A stretch of 64,000 bases of DNA from Pseudarthrobacter phenanthrenivorans Sphe3 (GCF_000189535.1 NC_015145.1:2170001-2234000); one strand, 5' to 3'; counted from the stretch's first letter, positions 45,684-54,883 are shown. The notes: a model not told the origin generated them from the sequence alone. Made by a program: numbers and translations.

Positions 45684-46190
45684 ATGCCGCTCAACCTCGT
45701 GCTGGTCGCCGATACCCATGTCCCCAAGCGTGCCCGCAGCCTGCCCGCCCAGGTATGGGCCGCCGTCGAGAGTGCTGACGTGGTCTTTCACGCAGGCGAC
45801 TGGGTGGCGGCATCGGTCCTGGACGAGTTTGAGCACCGGAGCCGCGCACTGGTGGGCGTCTACGGCAACAATGACGGGCCGGAACTTCGCAGTCGGCTCC
45901 CTGAGACGGCTGAGGTGACGCTGGAGGGAGTGCGTTTTGTGATGGTGCACGAGACCGGGCAGGCCAAAGGGCGGGAGGCGCGGTGTGAAGCCTTGTACCC
46001 CGAAGCGGATGTCCTGGTGTTCGGCCACAGCCATATTCCGTGGGACACCACGTCCGCCCGCGGTCTGCGCCTGCTCAACCCAGGTTCGCCGACGGACCGC
46101 CGCCGGCAGCCCGCCTGCACCTACATGACCGCCTCCGTGGACAACGGCGCCCTGAAGGACGTCCGGCTGGTGGAGGTCCACAAGGCCTGA
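45684..46190 (+). CDS. YfcE/MJ0936-type metallophosphoesterase
   Basis: A 168-residue calcineurin-like phosphoesterase. Metal ligands: VLVADTHVP (D, H), FHAGDWV (D), VYGNNDGPE (N, D), VHETG, VFGHSHIPW (H, H) and LNPGSPTDRR. Small size and GHSH match YfcE-type phosphodiesterases. Substrate unknown. Confidence 0.92.
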   Translation: MPLNLVLVADTHVPKRARSLPAQVWAAVESADVVFHAGDWVAASVLDEFEHRSRALVGVYGNNDGPELRSRLPETAEVTLEGVRFVMVHETGQAKGREARCEALYPEADVLVFGHSHIPWDTTSARGLRLLNPGSPTDRRRQPACTYMTASVDNGALKDVRLVEVHKA

Positions 46191-46232
46191 GCGGGTTGGC
46201 AGCGGGCCGCCGATTGCCTAGGCTTGGAACGG

Positions 46233-46245
46233 TAAGCATGCTTAG
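46233..46245. promoter_or_regulatory. Motif TAAGCATGCTTAG before the SDR gene
   Basis: A near-palindromic 13-mer 36 bases before the SDR start codon. Related sequences stand at like distances before a small basic protein gene (54278-54291) and the DUF5709 gene (57270-57282). Confidence 0.45.
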
Positions 46246-46280
46246 CTTTTCGTGTTCCACCGAGCAACAGGAGTACCGCC

Positions 46281-47174
46281 ATGACAGACCAGTACACCTT
46301 CCGCAATCCAGTCACCGCCTATGAGAAGATTTCGCCGCCCAAGCAGCACCAGCCCGAGCCCGGCCTGGACGCGGAACTCGCCCCCAAGGCCGACCTGGGC
46401 GAGGAGACCTACCGCGGAACGGGCAGGCTGGAAGGGCGGAAGGCAATCGTCACCGGCGCTGACTCAGGGATCGGGGCAGCAACGGCGATTGCCTTCGCCA
46501 GGGAGGGTGCCGACGTCGTGCTGTCCTACCTGCCGGAAGAGGAGGAGGACGCCGCGCGGATCGCGGGGCTCATCGAGGCCGCGGGCCGCAAGGCCATCAA
46601 GGTGCCTGGGGACCTCAAGGACGCGTCCGTCTGCCGGGACGTGGTGGACACCGCCGTGGCGGTGCTTGGCGGCATCGACATACTGGTGAACAACGCGGGA
46701 AAACAGGTGGCGCAGGAAGAGCTGACCGGCATTACGGATGAGCAGTTTGACCACACGCTGAAGACCAACGTGTATGCAATGTTCTGGCTGACCAAAGCGG
46801 CCCTCCCGCACATGCCGGCCGGCTCGACGATCATCAACACCACGTCCATCCAGGCCTACAACCCCTCCCCCACGCTGCTGGACTACGCCACCACCAAGGC
46901 GAGCATCAACAACTTCACCAAGGGCTTGGCGCAGCAGCTGGCGCCCAAGGGCATCCGCGTCAACGCCGTGGCACCGGGACCCATCTGGACACCGTTGCAG
47001 GTCAGCAGCGGCCAGCCCAAGGAGGAACTGCCGGAGTTCGGGCAGTCCACTCCCCTGGGCCGCGCGGGCCAGCCGGCAGAGCTCGCCCCGGCGTATGTGT
47101 TCCTGGCATCGCCTGAATCGAGCTATGTGGTGGGCGAAACCCTGAACGTCAACGGCGGCAATCCCACCCCGTAG
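46281..47174 (+). CDS. Short-chain dehydrogenase/reductase (YhdG/GsiB-neighbour stress type)
   Basis: A 297-residue SDR with a 45-residue N-terminal lead (FRNPVTAYEKISPPKQHQPE) typical of the stress-associated group related to B. subtilis YhdF/YdaD. Cofactor motif VTGADSGIGAATAI, NNAG (LVNNAGKQ), catalytic Ser in NTTSIQAY and YxxxK as YATTK near residue 205. Preferred cofactor NADP(H) or NAD(H) is not certain. The ATG has GGAG upstream, and the shared stress motif sits at its promoter. Confidence 0.93.
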   Translation: MTDQYTFRNPVTAYEKISPPKQHQPEPGLDAELAPKADLGEETYRGTGRLEGRKAIVTGADSGIGAATAIAFAREGADVVLSYLPEEEEDAARIAGLIEAAGRKAIKVPGDLKDASVCRDVVDTAVAVLGGIDILVNNAGKQVAQEELTGITDEQFDHTLKTNVYAMFWLTKAALPHMPAGSTIINTTSIQAYNPSPTLLDYATTKASINNFTKGLAQQLAPKGIRVNAVAPGPIWTPLQVSSGQPKEELPEFGQSTPLGRAGQPAELAPAYVFLASPESSYVVGETLNVNGGNPTP

Positions 47175-47177
47175 CGG

Positions 47178-47636
47178 TCAGTCCGCATCCTGTTGCGCGA
47201 GCAGGGCGTCCGTTGCCTCGTCCGGTTGGCCGTCAAAGAACTGCGCCAGGATTGTCTTGAATACGGTTTCGCCCGGCGCTGCACGGAGGAACAGCGTCAT
47301 GGACGAATGCAACTTGCGGGCGTCGACGCCGCCCAGGATCTCCTGGGCGGTGCGGCCGGCGTGGTTGGTCAGCGCCTGGCAGCATTCCAGCAACCGCGGG
47401 CCGAGGACCTCATGGTCCAGATAGGCCCGGGCTTCATCAAGCGAGGTAATGGCGAATTTCCGGGAGGTAGGGCTTTGGCCGAGGCCTGCCAGCTGGGGAA
47501 AAATGAACCACATCCAGTGCCCCGTCTTCTTCCCGAGCTGCAGCTCCGCCAGCGCCTGGGCATAGGTTCCGCCCTCTCCGGTGCCGCCGCTGTCCTGGGC
47601 GGTGACGAAGCGTTCCAGGTCATAGGGATCGTTCAT
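47178..47636 (-). CDS. DUF1810 family protein
   Basis: A 152-residue protein with the complete DUF1810 pattern: YDLERFVTAQDS at the N-terminus, YAQALAELQLGKKTGHWMWF, IFPQLAGLGQSPTSRKFAIT, LGPRLLECCQAL and LHSSMTLF. Function is unknown. Its start overlaps the end of the AlkD-like gene (ATGA), so it is the last gene of a coupled three-gene operon. Confidence 0.92.
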   Translation of the reverse strand: MNDPYDLERFVTAQDSGGTGEGGTYAQALAELQLGKKTGHWMWFIFPQLAGLGQSPTSRKFAITSLDEARAYLDHEVLGPRLLECCQALTNHAGRTAQEILGGVDARKLHSSMTLFLRAAPGETVFKTILAQFFDGQPDEATDALLAQQDAD

Positions 47637-48211
47637 GTTATTTCTCCTTTATGCGGGGCTTGGGCGCTTTTGTGCAGGTCGTCGCTGCGGGGCTGGTCTT
47701 CAAGGAAGGCTGCTGCCGCGCGCAGTTGCCCGTCCGGGTCCTGGCTCCATCTGGCCAGTACCACGCCCGCCCGCTGGCGCTCCCGTGGCGCCAGCCCGGC
47801 CAGCAGGGGCCGCACTACGTCGGCCAGCAGCGGATCCACCAGTTCCCGGCTTCCTGCGGACCGAAGGAAGCCCTCGATCCTGGTCAGGTCGGAGTGGCGC
47901 AGGAGTTTCACACGCGACTGCAGCAGCACCACGGCGGCAAGCCGCCGCTCAAAAACAGGCCTGGTGCCAGGCCCCGGCTGGCCCCACAACACCGAGGCCA
48001 GCATGGCTACGGCGTCGTGGTCCAGTTCTTTGAACTTCCGCAGCGCGTCGCGTACGGTGCCGCGGACGGCACCTACGGAGGACCCGTAGGAGGCAAGTGC
48101 ACCGCCCAGCCGCAGTTCGACGTCGTCCGCCCGGTACCAGGCGCCCTCGTTCTGGAGGGTGTGGTCAATGAAGCCGGCAGCCGCTGCCACGTCATCACTT
48201 CCGCCGTTCAC
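47633..48211 (-). CDS. Short AlkD-like HEAT-repeat protein (DNA alkylation repair family)
   Basis: A 192-residue alpha-helical protein with GTG start. Segments VRDALRKFKELDHDAVAMLA, FLRSAGSRELVDPLLADVV and VLARWSQDPDGQLRAAAAFL align in type with the HEAT repeats of AlkD-like glycosylases (conserved VD and R positions). The tryptophan expected just before VD is missing and the C-terminal repeat is absent, so catalysis is in doubt. It is coupled on both sides: GTGA with the DksA-type gene and ATGA with DUF1810. Confidence 0.65.
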   Translation of the reverse strand: MNGGSDDVAAAAGFIDHTLQNEGAWYRADDVELRLGGALASYGSSVGAVRGTVRDALRKFKELDHDAVAMLASVLWGQPGPGTRPVFERRLAAVVLLQSRVKLLRHSDLTRIEGFLRSAGSRELVDPLLADVVRPLLAGLAPRERQRAGVVLARWSQDPDGQLRAAAAFLEDQPRSDDLHKSAQAPHKGEIT

Positions 48212-48567
48212 CGGCGACGCCCCCCGCCCGCATGGCGGATGCAGTACGGGGTCCAGGGCCGGGCTTCAAGCCTGCCCTCGGCAATGGCCTCGCCGCATAC
48301 CGCGCAGGTGCCATAAGTGCCGGCTGCGATACGGGCCAGGGCAGCTTCCACCTGGTCCAGACCGGACGCGCTTTGCTTCAGCAGGGCCGATGCCTGGGAC
48401 AGCTCGAAAGCGATAGTGGAGCCCTCTGGATCATGTTCGTCATCCACATTGGAGTCCTGCCGGGCAGAGTTTGCCGCGGCGATGTCCGCGCGGAGGGCGG
48501 GCAGGAGCTCAACCTTCCGCCGCCATTCCTCCTCGAGAAGGATCCGGAACCTTTCGAAATCGGGCAT
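48208..48567 (-). CDS. DksA/TraR-type zinc finger protein
   Basis: A 119-residue protein with a coiled-coil-like N-terminal part (FRILLEEEWRRKVELLPALR), a middle with DPEGSTIAFELSQASALLKQ and a C-terminal finger CAVCGEAIAEGRLEARPWTP-YCIRH. The fourth zinc ligand is His, not Cys (CxxC...CxxH). The tip residues that let DksA enter the RNA polymerase channel are not obvious. It is the first gene of the coupled DksA-AlkD-DUF1810 operon. Confidence 0.85.
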   Translation of the reverse strand: MPDFERFRILLEEEWRRKVELLPALRADIAAANSARQDSNVDDEHDPEGSTIAFELSQASALLKQSASGLDQVEAALARIAAGTYGTCAVCGEAIAEGRLEARPWTPYCIRHAGGGRRR

Positions 48568-48896
48568 GGGAAAAGCCTAGCGCGACACCAGTAAGGCCCT
48601 GGGTAATCCACTCAAACCGGCGCCCGGCGTCCATGGTGCACCCCGACCGGAGATGGCGCAGATGGCAAACCGCCGTAGTCCGCCTGCCCCGCCACGCACA
48701 CGCATCATGCACAACTTTATGACTTTGTTACACGGGCCCGTTGCCAGGACCACGGACACCGCATCAGCCGAGGCCACGGCGGAATGCAAAGGAAATCCAC
48801 CGAATTGCGGAAATGTGAGAGAAGTACCTCGCATGTTATCCAAATGTGACAATTGGTCCGCGCCCGGGTTATGGTCTTCTGGTGTCCCTCTCAGAC

Positions 48897-49100
48897 GGGA
48901 CATTCCCGACAGTATGCCGAGCCCTGCCACTGTTACGGGAACCAATCGCTTTCCAGCTGGCAGGGACGGGGGAACCAAGTTTCCGCGGCCTTTTTAAGGC
49001 CTTGGGGTTAAGTCGATAGCGCCTCCGTCCATAACGGGGGTTGCCACCGGCCGGGTATCTCCAACCCGAACCCGACAGCTCACCCCGCAGGCATGGGAGA
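48897..49100 (+). ncRNA. c-di-AMP (ydaO/yuaA) riboswitch
   Basis: The leader has the hallmark ydaO-class segments: TGCCGAGCCCTGCCA, ACGGGAACCAATCG, CAGGGACGGGGGAACCAAG, TTGGGGTTAAGTCG, GGGTATCTCCAACCCGAACC and CGACAGCTCACCCCG, ending at GGCATGGGAGAGGC. The ribosome site GGGAGAGG lies inside the 3' end, so c-di-AMP probably controls translation as well as transcription. It stands directly before a cell-wall hydrolase, the classic actinobacterial target. The upstream 300 bases (48568-48896) contain no gene I can support. Confidence 0.93.
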
Positions 49101-49111
49101 GGCGATCAACT

Positions 49112-49957
49112 GTGTCAAAAAATTCCACCACCGCCCGTCACCGCGCGACTCCGGACCGCTCAATCGTGCTCCAGGGCTTGGCTGTAACGGCCAAGTCACA
49201 GGCCCGGACGCTGGGCCGGCCGGCCCTCGCCGTTGCCGCTGCATCCGGCATTGCGTTTGGCGTCGGAGCTCCGGCGCACGCTGGCGTGAGCGGCCCGGAC
49301 ACCACCGAAACCACTAACGTCCAGGCGACTGCAGCCCCGGCCGCCACGGTTGCCGCCCCGGCAGCAGCAGCAGGCGCGGTCCACACCGTCGTCTCCGGCG
49401 ACACCCTGGGCGCCATCTCGGCCTCCTATGGCGTGAGCCTGAACGACGTTCTGTCCGCCAATGGCCTGTCGATCTCCGCGATCATCTACCCGGGTGACCA
49501 GATCCAGATTCCGGCCGCCGGCTACGCAGCACCTGCCGCCGCCGCTCCGGTGCAGGCCGCATCCGCTCCTGCCAATACCGGTATGAACCTGGCCTATGCC
49601 TCCACCACCGCAGCCCCGGCCCCCGCGCCTGCTCCCGCAGTAAGCGGCACCGGCACGGGCGCCGCCATCCTGGCGAACGCCTACGGCCAGGTGGGAATCC
49701 AGCAGGACTGCACCGCCATGGTGGAGAAGGCCCTTCGTGCCGTGGGCAAGTCCGTGGGCGACCTTGCTCCCACCCAGTTCTTCCAGTACGGCACCACCGT
49801 GGGCTCCCCGGCCCCGGGTGACCTGGTCATCACCGCAGGCCACGTGGGCGTTTACGCCGGTGACGGCCAGGTAGTCAGCGGCGGCGTGGACGGTTACAAG
49901 ACCGAGGTCCACTCCATCAGCTGGCTCGGCGGCGCTTCCTTCGTGCGGGTGGCATAG
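49112..49957 (+). CDS. LysM and NlpC/P60 cell-wall hydrolase
   Basis: A 281-residue exported peptidoglycan hydrolase, GTG start. Signal segment around residues 30-55 (LAVAAASGIAFGVGAPAHAG), Ala-rich linker, LysM at about 88-132 (HTVVSGDTLGAISASYGVSL; IIYPGDQIQIP), another Ala/Pro linker and a C-terminal NlpC/P60-like domain with Cys in QQDCTAMVEKAL and His in GHVGVYAGDG. The catalytic motif is DCTAM instead of DCSGL. Expression is under a c-di-AMP riboswitch, linking wall remodelling to turgor and potassium signals. Confidence 0.93.
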   Translation: MSKNSTTARHRATPDRSIVLQGLAVTAKSQARTLGRPALAVAAASGIAFGVGAPAHAGVSGPDTTETTNVQATAAPAATVAAPAAAAGAVHTVVSGDTLGAISASYGVSLNDVLSANGLSISAIIYPGDQIQIPAAGYAAPAAAAPVQAASAPANTGMNLAYASTTAAPAPAPAPAVSGTGTGAAILANAYGQVGIQQDCTAMVEKALRAVGKSVGDLAPTQFFQYGTTVGSPAPGDLVITAGHVGVYAGDGQVVSGGVDGYKTEVHSISWLGGASFVRVA

Positions 49958-50010
49958 CCAGCAGCCGGACGGGCAGGCCTGCGCACCGCAGGCCCGGCCC
50001 ACTGAGCAAA

Positions 50011-50048
50011 CAGGGGCGGCAGCCGGGATTTCCCGGCTGCCGCCCCTG
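50011..50048 (+). terminator. Long hairpin after the NlpC gene
   Basis: Perfect 18-bp arms around a 2-base centre (CAGGGGCGGCAGCCGGGA and its complement), 54 bases after the stop. No T run follows, but the stem is very stable. Confidence 0.75.
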
Positions 50049-50050
50049 TG

Positions 50051-50094
50051 CTGTTCCACCTTTCCTGTTCCCGCCTGTCCTGTTCCCACCTGTC
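50051..50094. repeat. Short tandem repeat, three 14-15 base units
   Basis: CTGTTCCACCTTTC, CTGTTCCCGCCTGTC and CTGTTCCCACCTGTC follow one another directly after the hairpin and before the selO stop. They are intergenic and slightly diverged. Confidence 0.7.
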
Positions 50095-50125
50095 CTGGAG
50101 CCGCAATCGTGCTTCCGGCTTCTTC

Positions 50126-51601
50126 CTAGGTGCCGCAGAAAGTCCGGTAATCTCCGAAGTCCTCCGGCGGCCCCTCCGTGTAGCGTTCCAGCCCCTGGCG
50201 CTCCTGGAACGGGGAACGCACCACGTCGAGGAAACGGTTGAACGGGCCAAGGTCGCCCTCAGTGGCCGCAGCCAGCGCTTCCTCCACCAGGTGGTTGCGC
50301 GCGATGTATACCGGATTTACCCGGTCCATCAGGCCGGAGTCGGGGTTCAGCGCAGTCCAGCGTTCGGCCCAGGCATCAAAGGCTGCCAGGTCCAGGACCA
50401 TTCCCCGGGCAGGCCTGGAGTTGCCGCGGGCGGCGTGGCCCAGGTTCCGGAAGAACTGGGTATAGTCCACGGGCCCGTCTTTCAGCAGCGCAACCACTCC
50501 GTCCACCACGTCCGACGCGGCGTCTCCTTCCGGGGTCCCGGCCATGCTTGCCGGCAGTCCGAGTTTTTCCTTCATCCCGTTAAACCAGGCGTCGCTGTAC
50601 TGGCTGCGGAATCTGCCCAGCGCCTCCACTGCCGGGCCCACTGCCTGCTCCTGGTCCTCGTTGAACAGCGGCAGCATTGCCTCGGCCAGCCGGGCGAGAT
50701 TCCACTCTGCTATGACCGGTTGGTTGGCGTACGCATACCGGCCCCCAACGTCAATGGAGCTGTAGACCGCGCCCGGGTTGAAGGCGTCCATGAAGGCACA
50801 GGGGCCGTAGTCGATGGTCTCGCCGGAAATGGTCATATTGTCCGTATTCATGACGCCGTGCACAAAGCCCACCAGCATCCACTTGGCCACCAGCCGGGCC
50901 TGTGCGGCCACCACCGCTTCAAAGAGCGCCAGGTAGGGATTCTCTGCTTCAGCGGCTGCGGGATGGTGCCGGCTGATGGCATGGTCGGCGAGCCTGCGGA
51001 GCAGTTCCACGTTCTCGGTGGCCCGCGCGTACTGGAAACTTCCCACCCTCAGGTGGCTGCTTGCCACGCGGGCCAGGACAGCGCCGGGAAGCATCGTCTC
51101 CCTGCGCACGGCCCGCCCTGTTGCCACCACGGCCAGTGCCCGGGTAGTGGGAATGCCCAAGGCATGCATGGCTTCGCTAATCAGGTACTCCCTCAGCATG
51201 GGGCCGATGACCGCGCGGCCATCCCCGGCCCGTGCGAAGGGGGTGCGTCCGGAACCCTTCAGGTGAACATCCCTCAGCCGGCCGCCGTCGTCCACGATTT
51301 CACCGAGGAGGAGGGCCCGGCCGTCACCGAGCAGGGGCGAATACCCGCCAAACTGGTGCCCGGCGTATGCCTGGGCAACGGGGGTGGCGCCTGCCGGAAT
51401 GTGGTTGCCCAGCAGGAGGCGCACGCCTTCGGGAGAGCGCAGGTACTCCGGCGCCATCCCCAGTTCGTCCACCAAGGCTTCATTCAGGACCAGCAGCTCC
51501 GGATGCGGCGCTTCCTCCGCCTGCCAGGGAACAGCCAACTCGGCCAGTTCACGGGCGAAGCGGCCCTCGAATGTGATCATCGATTCTGCTGCGGCAGTCA
51601 T
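50126..51601 (-). CDS. selO: Protein adenylyltransferase SelO (YdiU/UPF0061)
   Basis: Pseudokinase that AMPylates proteins under redox stress. The 491 residues contain [60 protein letters not shown] (the inverted-kinase metal site with Asn/Asp) and [14 protein letters not shown]. The C-terminus ends FCGT, with cysteine where animal SelO carries selenocysteine. No SECIS or TGA is involved. The ATG at 51601 is next to the permease gene end, four bases overlapping, so selO is probably cotranscribed with it. Confidence 0.95.
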   Translation of the reverse strand: MTAAAESMITFEGRFARELAELAVPWQAEEAPHPELLVLNEALVDELGMAPEYLRSPEGVRLLLGNHIPAGATPVAQAYAGHQFGGYSPLLGDGRALLLGEIVDDGGRLRDVHLKGSGRTPFARAGDGRAVIGPMLREYLISEAMHALGIPTTRALAVVATGRAVRRETMLPGAVLARVASSHLRVGSFQYARATENVELLRRLADHAISRHHPAAAEAENPYLALFEAVVAAQARLVAKWMLVGFVHGVMNTDNMTISGETIDYGPCAFMDAFNPGAVYSSIDVGGRYAYANQPVIAEWNLARLAEAMLPLFNEDQEQAVGPAVEALGRFRSQYSDAWFNGMKEKLGLPASMAGTPEGDAASDVVDGVVALLKDGPVDYTQFFRNLGHAARGNSRPARGMVLDLAAFDAWAERWTALNPDSGLMDRVNPVYIARNHLVEEALAAATEGDLGPFNRFLDVVRSPFQERQGLERYTEGPPEDFGDYRTFCGT

Positions 51602-53040
51602 GGATTAACCCTATCGCCGTCGTTGGTCCGCCGGTTGATCAGCCAGGTGACGAACCACAGGATCACTCCAATGGCCATCAGCCCGCCGGCAATCTGGTAC
51701 TGGATGACATTCCGCCCGACCCAAGGCCCCGCCAGGAAGGCGCAGAGCACGGCCGCCACCAGCGGAAGGGGGCCCGGGGAAGTGAAGAACACCTTGCGGT
51801 GGGGATCCCGCTTGCGGCGCAGGACCACGCAGGCCACGTTGACCACCGTGAAAACGCACAGCAGCAGGAAGGCCGTGGTCCCGGAGAGGTTGGCCACGAT
51901 ATTGCTTTCCGGATCGCTTGTTACATAGAGGATGAGGCCCAGCGCCAGGACGGTGGAGAAGGCAATTCCTGCCCACGGCGTGCGTCGCACGGGGAGCACC
52001 TTGCCCAGTGGCCGGGGCAGGACGTGCTGGCGCGCCATGCCGTAGATGAGCCGGCTGGCCATCAGCATGTTGATGAGTGCCGTGTTGGCCACCGCGAAAA
52101 CGGCCAGGAAGGGAAAGACCCTGTCGATGGGAAAGTCCGGTGACCCTTTATGGACAACTTCCAGCAGGGCGGCGCCCTCAGCTTCCCGGATGCCTTCCAG
52201 CTCGGTGGGGGTGAGGACACTGACCACGGACACGGCCACCAGCATGTACAGCAGCACCGCGATGCCGAGGCCGGTCAGCATGGTGCGGGGGAAGATTTTT
52301 TCCGGGTTGCGGGTCTCCTCCACCATGTTCACTGAATCCTCGAAGCCCACCATGGCAAAGAACGCGATGGAGGTGGCCGCAGTGACCGCCAGGAACAGGC
52401 CCTTGTCCTGGTAGTCGTTGAAGACGAACACCTCGCCGGGGTTGCCGGTTCCCTGTGCCATCACAAAGAAACCAACACCGATGACAATGCAGAGGGCCAC
52501 CATCTCCACCACGGTGAGCACGACGTTGAATTTGACGCTCTCCCCCACGCCCCGCAGGTTGATGGCGGCCAGAAGAAGCATGAAGCCCAAGGCAACTGCC
52601 GTGATGACCCCCTGTCCCGGCATCCCCATCCACCCGTTGACCTCGAGCCCGCCAAAGAAGTTTTGGGCCAGGACGTTGGCGGAGGTGGAGGCACTGGTGA
52701 TGCCGGAGCATACGACGGCGAATGCCACCAGGAAGGTGACGAAGTGGATGCCGAACGCCTTGTGCGTGTACAGGGCGGCGCCCGCCGCCTGGGGGTACTG
52801 CGTCACCAACTCCAGGTAGGAGAAGGCGGTGAGCGTGGCCACCACGAATGCCAGCAGGAAGGGCAGCCAGACGAGGCCGCCCACTGTGCCTGCCATGGTC
52901 CCCGTGACTGCGTAGACCCCGGCGCCCAGGATATCCCCCACGATGAACAGCAGCAGGAGCTTGGGCCCGAGCACGCGTTTGAGGGTGGCCTCCTTGCCAT
53001 GGGGAGCAACGTCGGAAACTTCTTCGGAAGTGGCACTCAC
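51598..53040 (-). CDS. APC superfamily amino acid permease
   Basis: A 480-residue transporter with 12 or more hydrophobic helices, GTG start behind GGAGG. TM1 signature [20 protein letters not shown] and the TM6 region [20 protein letters not shown] identify the APC family. The start overlaps the RNase Z stop (GTGA), so it is translationally coupled to it. The protein resembles cationic or broad-range amino acid permeases, but the substrate is unknown. Its stop overlaps the selO start. Confidence 0.92.
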   Translation of the reverse strand: MSATSEEVSDVAPHGKEATLKRVLGPKLLLLFIVGDILGAGVYAVTGTMAGTVGGLVWLPFLLAFVVATLTAFSYLELVTQYPQAAGAALYTHKAFGIHFVTFLVAFAVVCSGITSASTSANVLAQNFFGGLEVNGWMGMPGQGVITAVALGFMLLLAAINLRGVGESVKFNVVLTVVEMVALCIVIGVGFFVMAQGTGNPGEVFVFNDYQDKGLFLAVTAATSIAFFAMVGFEDSVNMVEETRNPEKIFPRTMLTGLGIAVLLYMLVAVSVVSVLTPTELEGIREAEGAALLEVVHKGSPDFPIDRVFPFLAVFAVANTALINMLMASRLIYGMARQHVLPRPLGKVLPVRRTPWAGIAFSTVLALGLILYVTSDPESNIVANLSGTTAFLLLCVFTVVNVACVVLRRKRDPHRKVFFTSPGPLPLVAAVLCAFLAGPWVGRNVIQYQIAGGLMAIGVILWFVTWLINRRTNDGDRVNP

Positions 53041-53986
53041 AAGTAACCTCCATAGTTTGCTGCCTGGCCGCTCGCAGTTTGGCCGGCCGCGTCCTCCGGC
53101 CAGCGCCGCCGGCGCGGGAATTCGATGCGCTGCAGGTCCGCTGCCGCCACGACCGTTGCACCGCCGGCCCTGCCGGTGGCCTCCAGCGCGAGAACGCCGG
53201 CGTCGTCGCCGTAGCGTGAGGAGAAATGGGTCAGGACAAGGGTGCGGACGCCCGCACCTGCCGCCAGCTCCCCCGCCTGCCCGCGGTGAGGTGCCGGTAC
53301 TGGCGTGCCAGCCCGGCGTCGTCGTTGCTGAAGGTGGACTCCGCCACCAGGAGGTCCACGCCGTCCGCCAGTTCCTCCGCGCCGGCACAAGGGGCAGTAT
53401 CCATGACAAAGGCAAAGCCCTGGCCGGGCCTTGGGACGCTGACATCCTCGAGCCGGACGCCCGCCAGGGTGCCCTCCCGCTGGAGGCGCCCAACGTCCGG
53501 GCCGGAAACACCTGCCGCCGCCAAGCGTTCGGCCAGCAGTGTGCGGCCGTCCGGTTCGGCGAGGCGGTACCCGTACGTTTCGATCCGGTGCTGGAGCGGC
53601 CGGACGTCCAGGCCTTCGGCCACGGTTCCGCCCGCGCCGTGCGGGTGGAGCCGGAGGTCGATTCCAGGTGAGCTGACTGACACCAGCGACCGGACCGTGT
53701 CCTCACCGGAGGCCGGGTAGTGGAGATGCACCGGATGCGCCACGCCGTCGAGGGCCATGCGCGACAAAACTCCGGGCAGCCCGAAGCAGTGGTCTCCGTG
53801 CACGTGGGTCAGGCAGATCCGGGTGATTTGGTTCGCCGACACCCCGGCATGGATCATTTGCCGCTGGGTCCCCTCGCCCGGGTCGAAAAGGAAACCCTCG
53901 CCGTCCCAGCGCAACAGGTAGCCGTTATGGTTCCTGGTACGGGTGGGGACCTGGGAAGCAGTGCCCAGGATGACAAGTTGGCGCAT
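53037..53986 (-). pseudogene. rnz: Ribonuclease Z, frameshifted near 53280
   Basis: tRNA 3'-processing endonuclease of the metallo-beta-lactamase fold. The N-terminal 235 codons are intact: [33 protein letters not shown] (HxHxDH) and [24 protein letters not shown]. After HLTA the frame should continue with [26 protein letters not shown], but this reads one base out. Only two bases (53280-53281) stand between the Ala and Gln codons, so one base is missing. The unshifted product would end at 53231 and lack the conserved THFSxRY. The intact C-terminal frame overlaps the permease start. Sequencing error, real mutation or programmed shift cannot be told apart here. Confidence 0.88.
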
Positions 53987-54054
53987 TGTCCTGGAAGGCC
54001 AAAAAAGCAGGCTCCGGAGCAACCCGGGACCTGCTTTCCTGATGCTGGGGCGGC

Positions 54055-54237
54055 TTAGCGCCGCCGGAGCATTCCCATGATCCTGCCGGCGACTCCGCCG
54101 GTCCTGGCTCCCGGGGCACCGGTCGTGCCCGGCGTGCGTCCCGGGGCGTTGAGGCCGGACCCGCGGACTGTCCCGCTTGTCCCGGTCCTGCCGGAGAATC
54201 GTCCAGCGGCATTCCTGATCATGCTTCCCAAGTTCAT
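54055..54237 (-). CDS. Small basic Gly/Thr/Arg-rich protein
   Basis: A 60-residue open frame starting [20 protein letters not shown], ending [14 protein letters not shown], with GAAG-GAG-type ribosome site (AAGGAG) before the ATG. It is strongly basic with two short amphipathic ends (MIRNAAGRF and GRIMGMLRR) joined by a Gly/Thr/Pro-rich linker. No family recognised. It follows RNase Z upstream on the same strand and has the shared stress motif 41 bases before its start. Confidence 0.55.
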   Translation of the reverse strand: MNLGSMIRNAAGRFSGRTGTSGTVRGSGLNAPGRTPGTTGAPGARTGGVAGRIMGMLRRR

Positions 54238-54277
54238 GTGAAACTCCTTCAGTAGTGATCCTGCCAACCGATATTTA

Positions 54278-54291
54278 TCAGCCTGCTTAGT
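54278..54291. promoter_or_regulatory. Motif CTAAGCAGGCTGAT before the small basic protein
   Basis: Minus-strand sequence CTAAGCAGGCTGAT, 41 bases before the ATG, is related to TAAGCATGCTTAG at 46233 and TAAGCATACTGAG at 57270. Confidence 0.4.
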
Positions 54292-54404
54292 ATTTTAGCC
54301 TAGTTCCGGGCTGAGTCGAAGGAGAATGCCGTAATCCACGCTGATTGACGGACGCGCGGTTGCCCCGCGGCCGGGGCACGCGTCCGGCCGGCAAAGGCGC
54401 TCAC

Positions 54405-54617
54405 TCAGTGCAGCAGCCATGACCCGTCCTGCGGCGGCTCCGGCCTTCGCCGGAGCTTGCGGACCAGGACAAGGAACGGCCACGCCAGCAACTGCAGGAG
54501 GCCTGCCGAGATCAGCAGTCCAACAACCAGGACAAGGACCGGCGAATACAGCAGGAAGACCCCTATGGCAGCGGCGATGTATCCGCCGACGAGAGCCAGA
54601 ACAGTCCCGGTATCCAT
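54405..54617 (-). CDS. Small two-helix membrane protein
   Basis: A 70-residue protein, mostly two hydrophobic segments (VLALVGGYIAAAIGVFLLYS and VLVLVVGLLISAGLLQLLAW) and a basic tail VRKLRRRPEPPQDG. GGAGG-like sequence precedes the ATG. No family is recognised; such proteins are common near stress genes. Confidence 0.6.
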   Translation of the reverse strand: MDTGTVLALVGGYIAAAIGVFLLYSPVLVLVVGLLISAGLLQLLAWPFLVLVRKLRRRPEPPQDGSWLLH

Positions 54618-54883
54618 GGAAACTCCTCACACGTGCCTGCATCGGCCGGATCGCAGGAATGGCCAGCAGAAGAGGTGTGGCGGAGCTTGAATCCAGGTCA
54701 TTGACCAGGGGATGAAAGGCATTCGAGCGGCCGCCAGGCATCCCTTCGGAATGCTGGGATGTGTGATCCAATCTGCAAACGGCGGCCGCATATTTCCTAA
54801 CGGTGGTCCAAGGGTACTCCGCCGGGGCAGGGCGGAAAAGGAAACAAGTCCGGCGGTGCAGGCAGGTGCGCTCCGATGTGTCC

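Noticed and set aside
50126..50140. Possible selenocysteine in SelO
   Set aside because: The codon is Cys (FCGT) followed by a normal stop; no TGA in frame and no SECIS-like hairpin needed.
54753..54790. CATCCC/GGGATG small hairpin
   Set aside because: Six-base arms with a variable loop are expected by chance in this composition.
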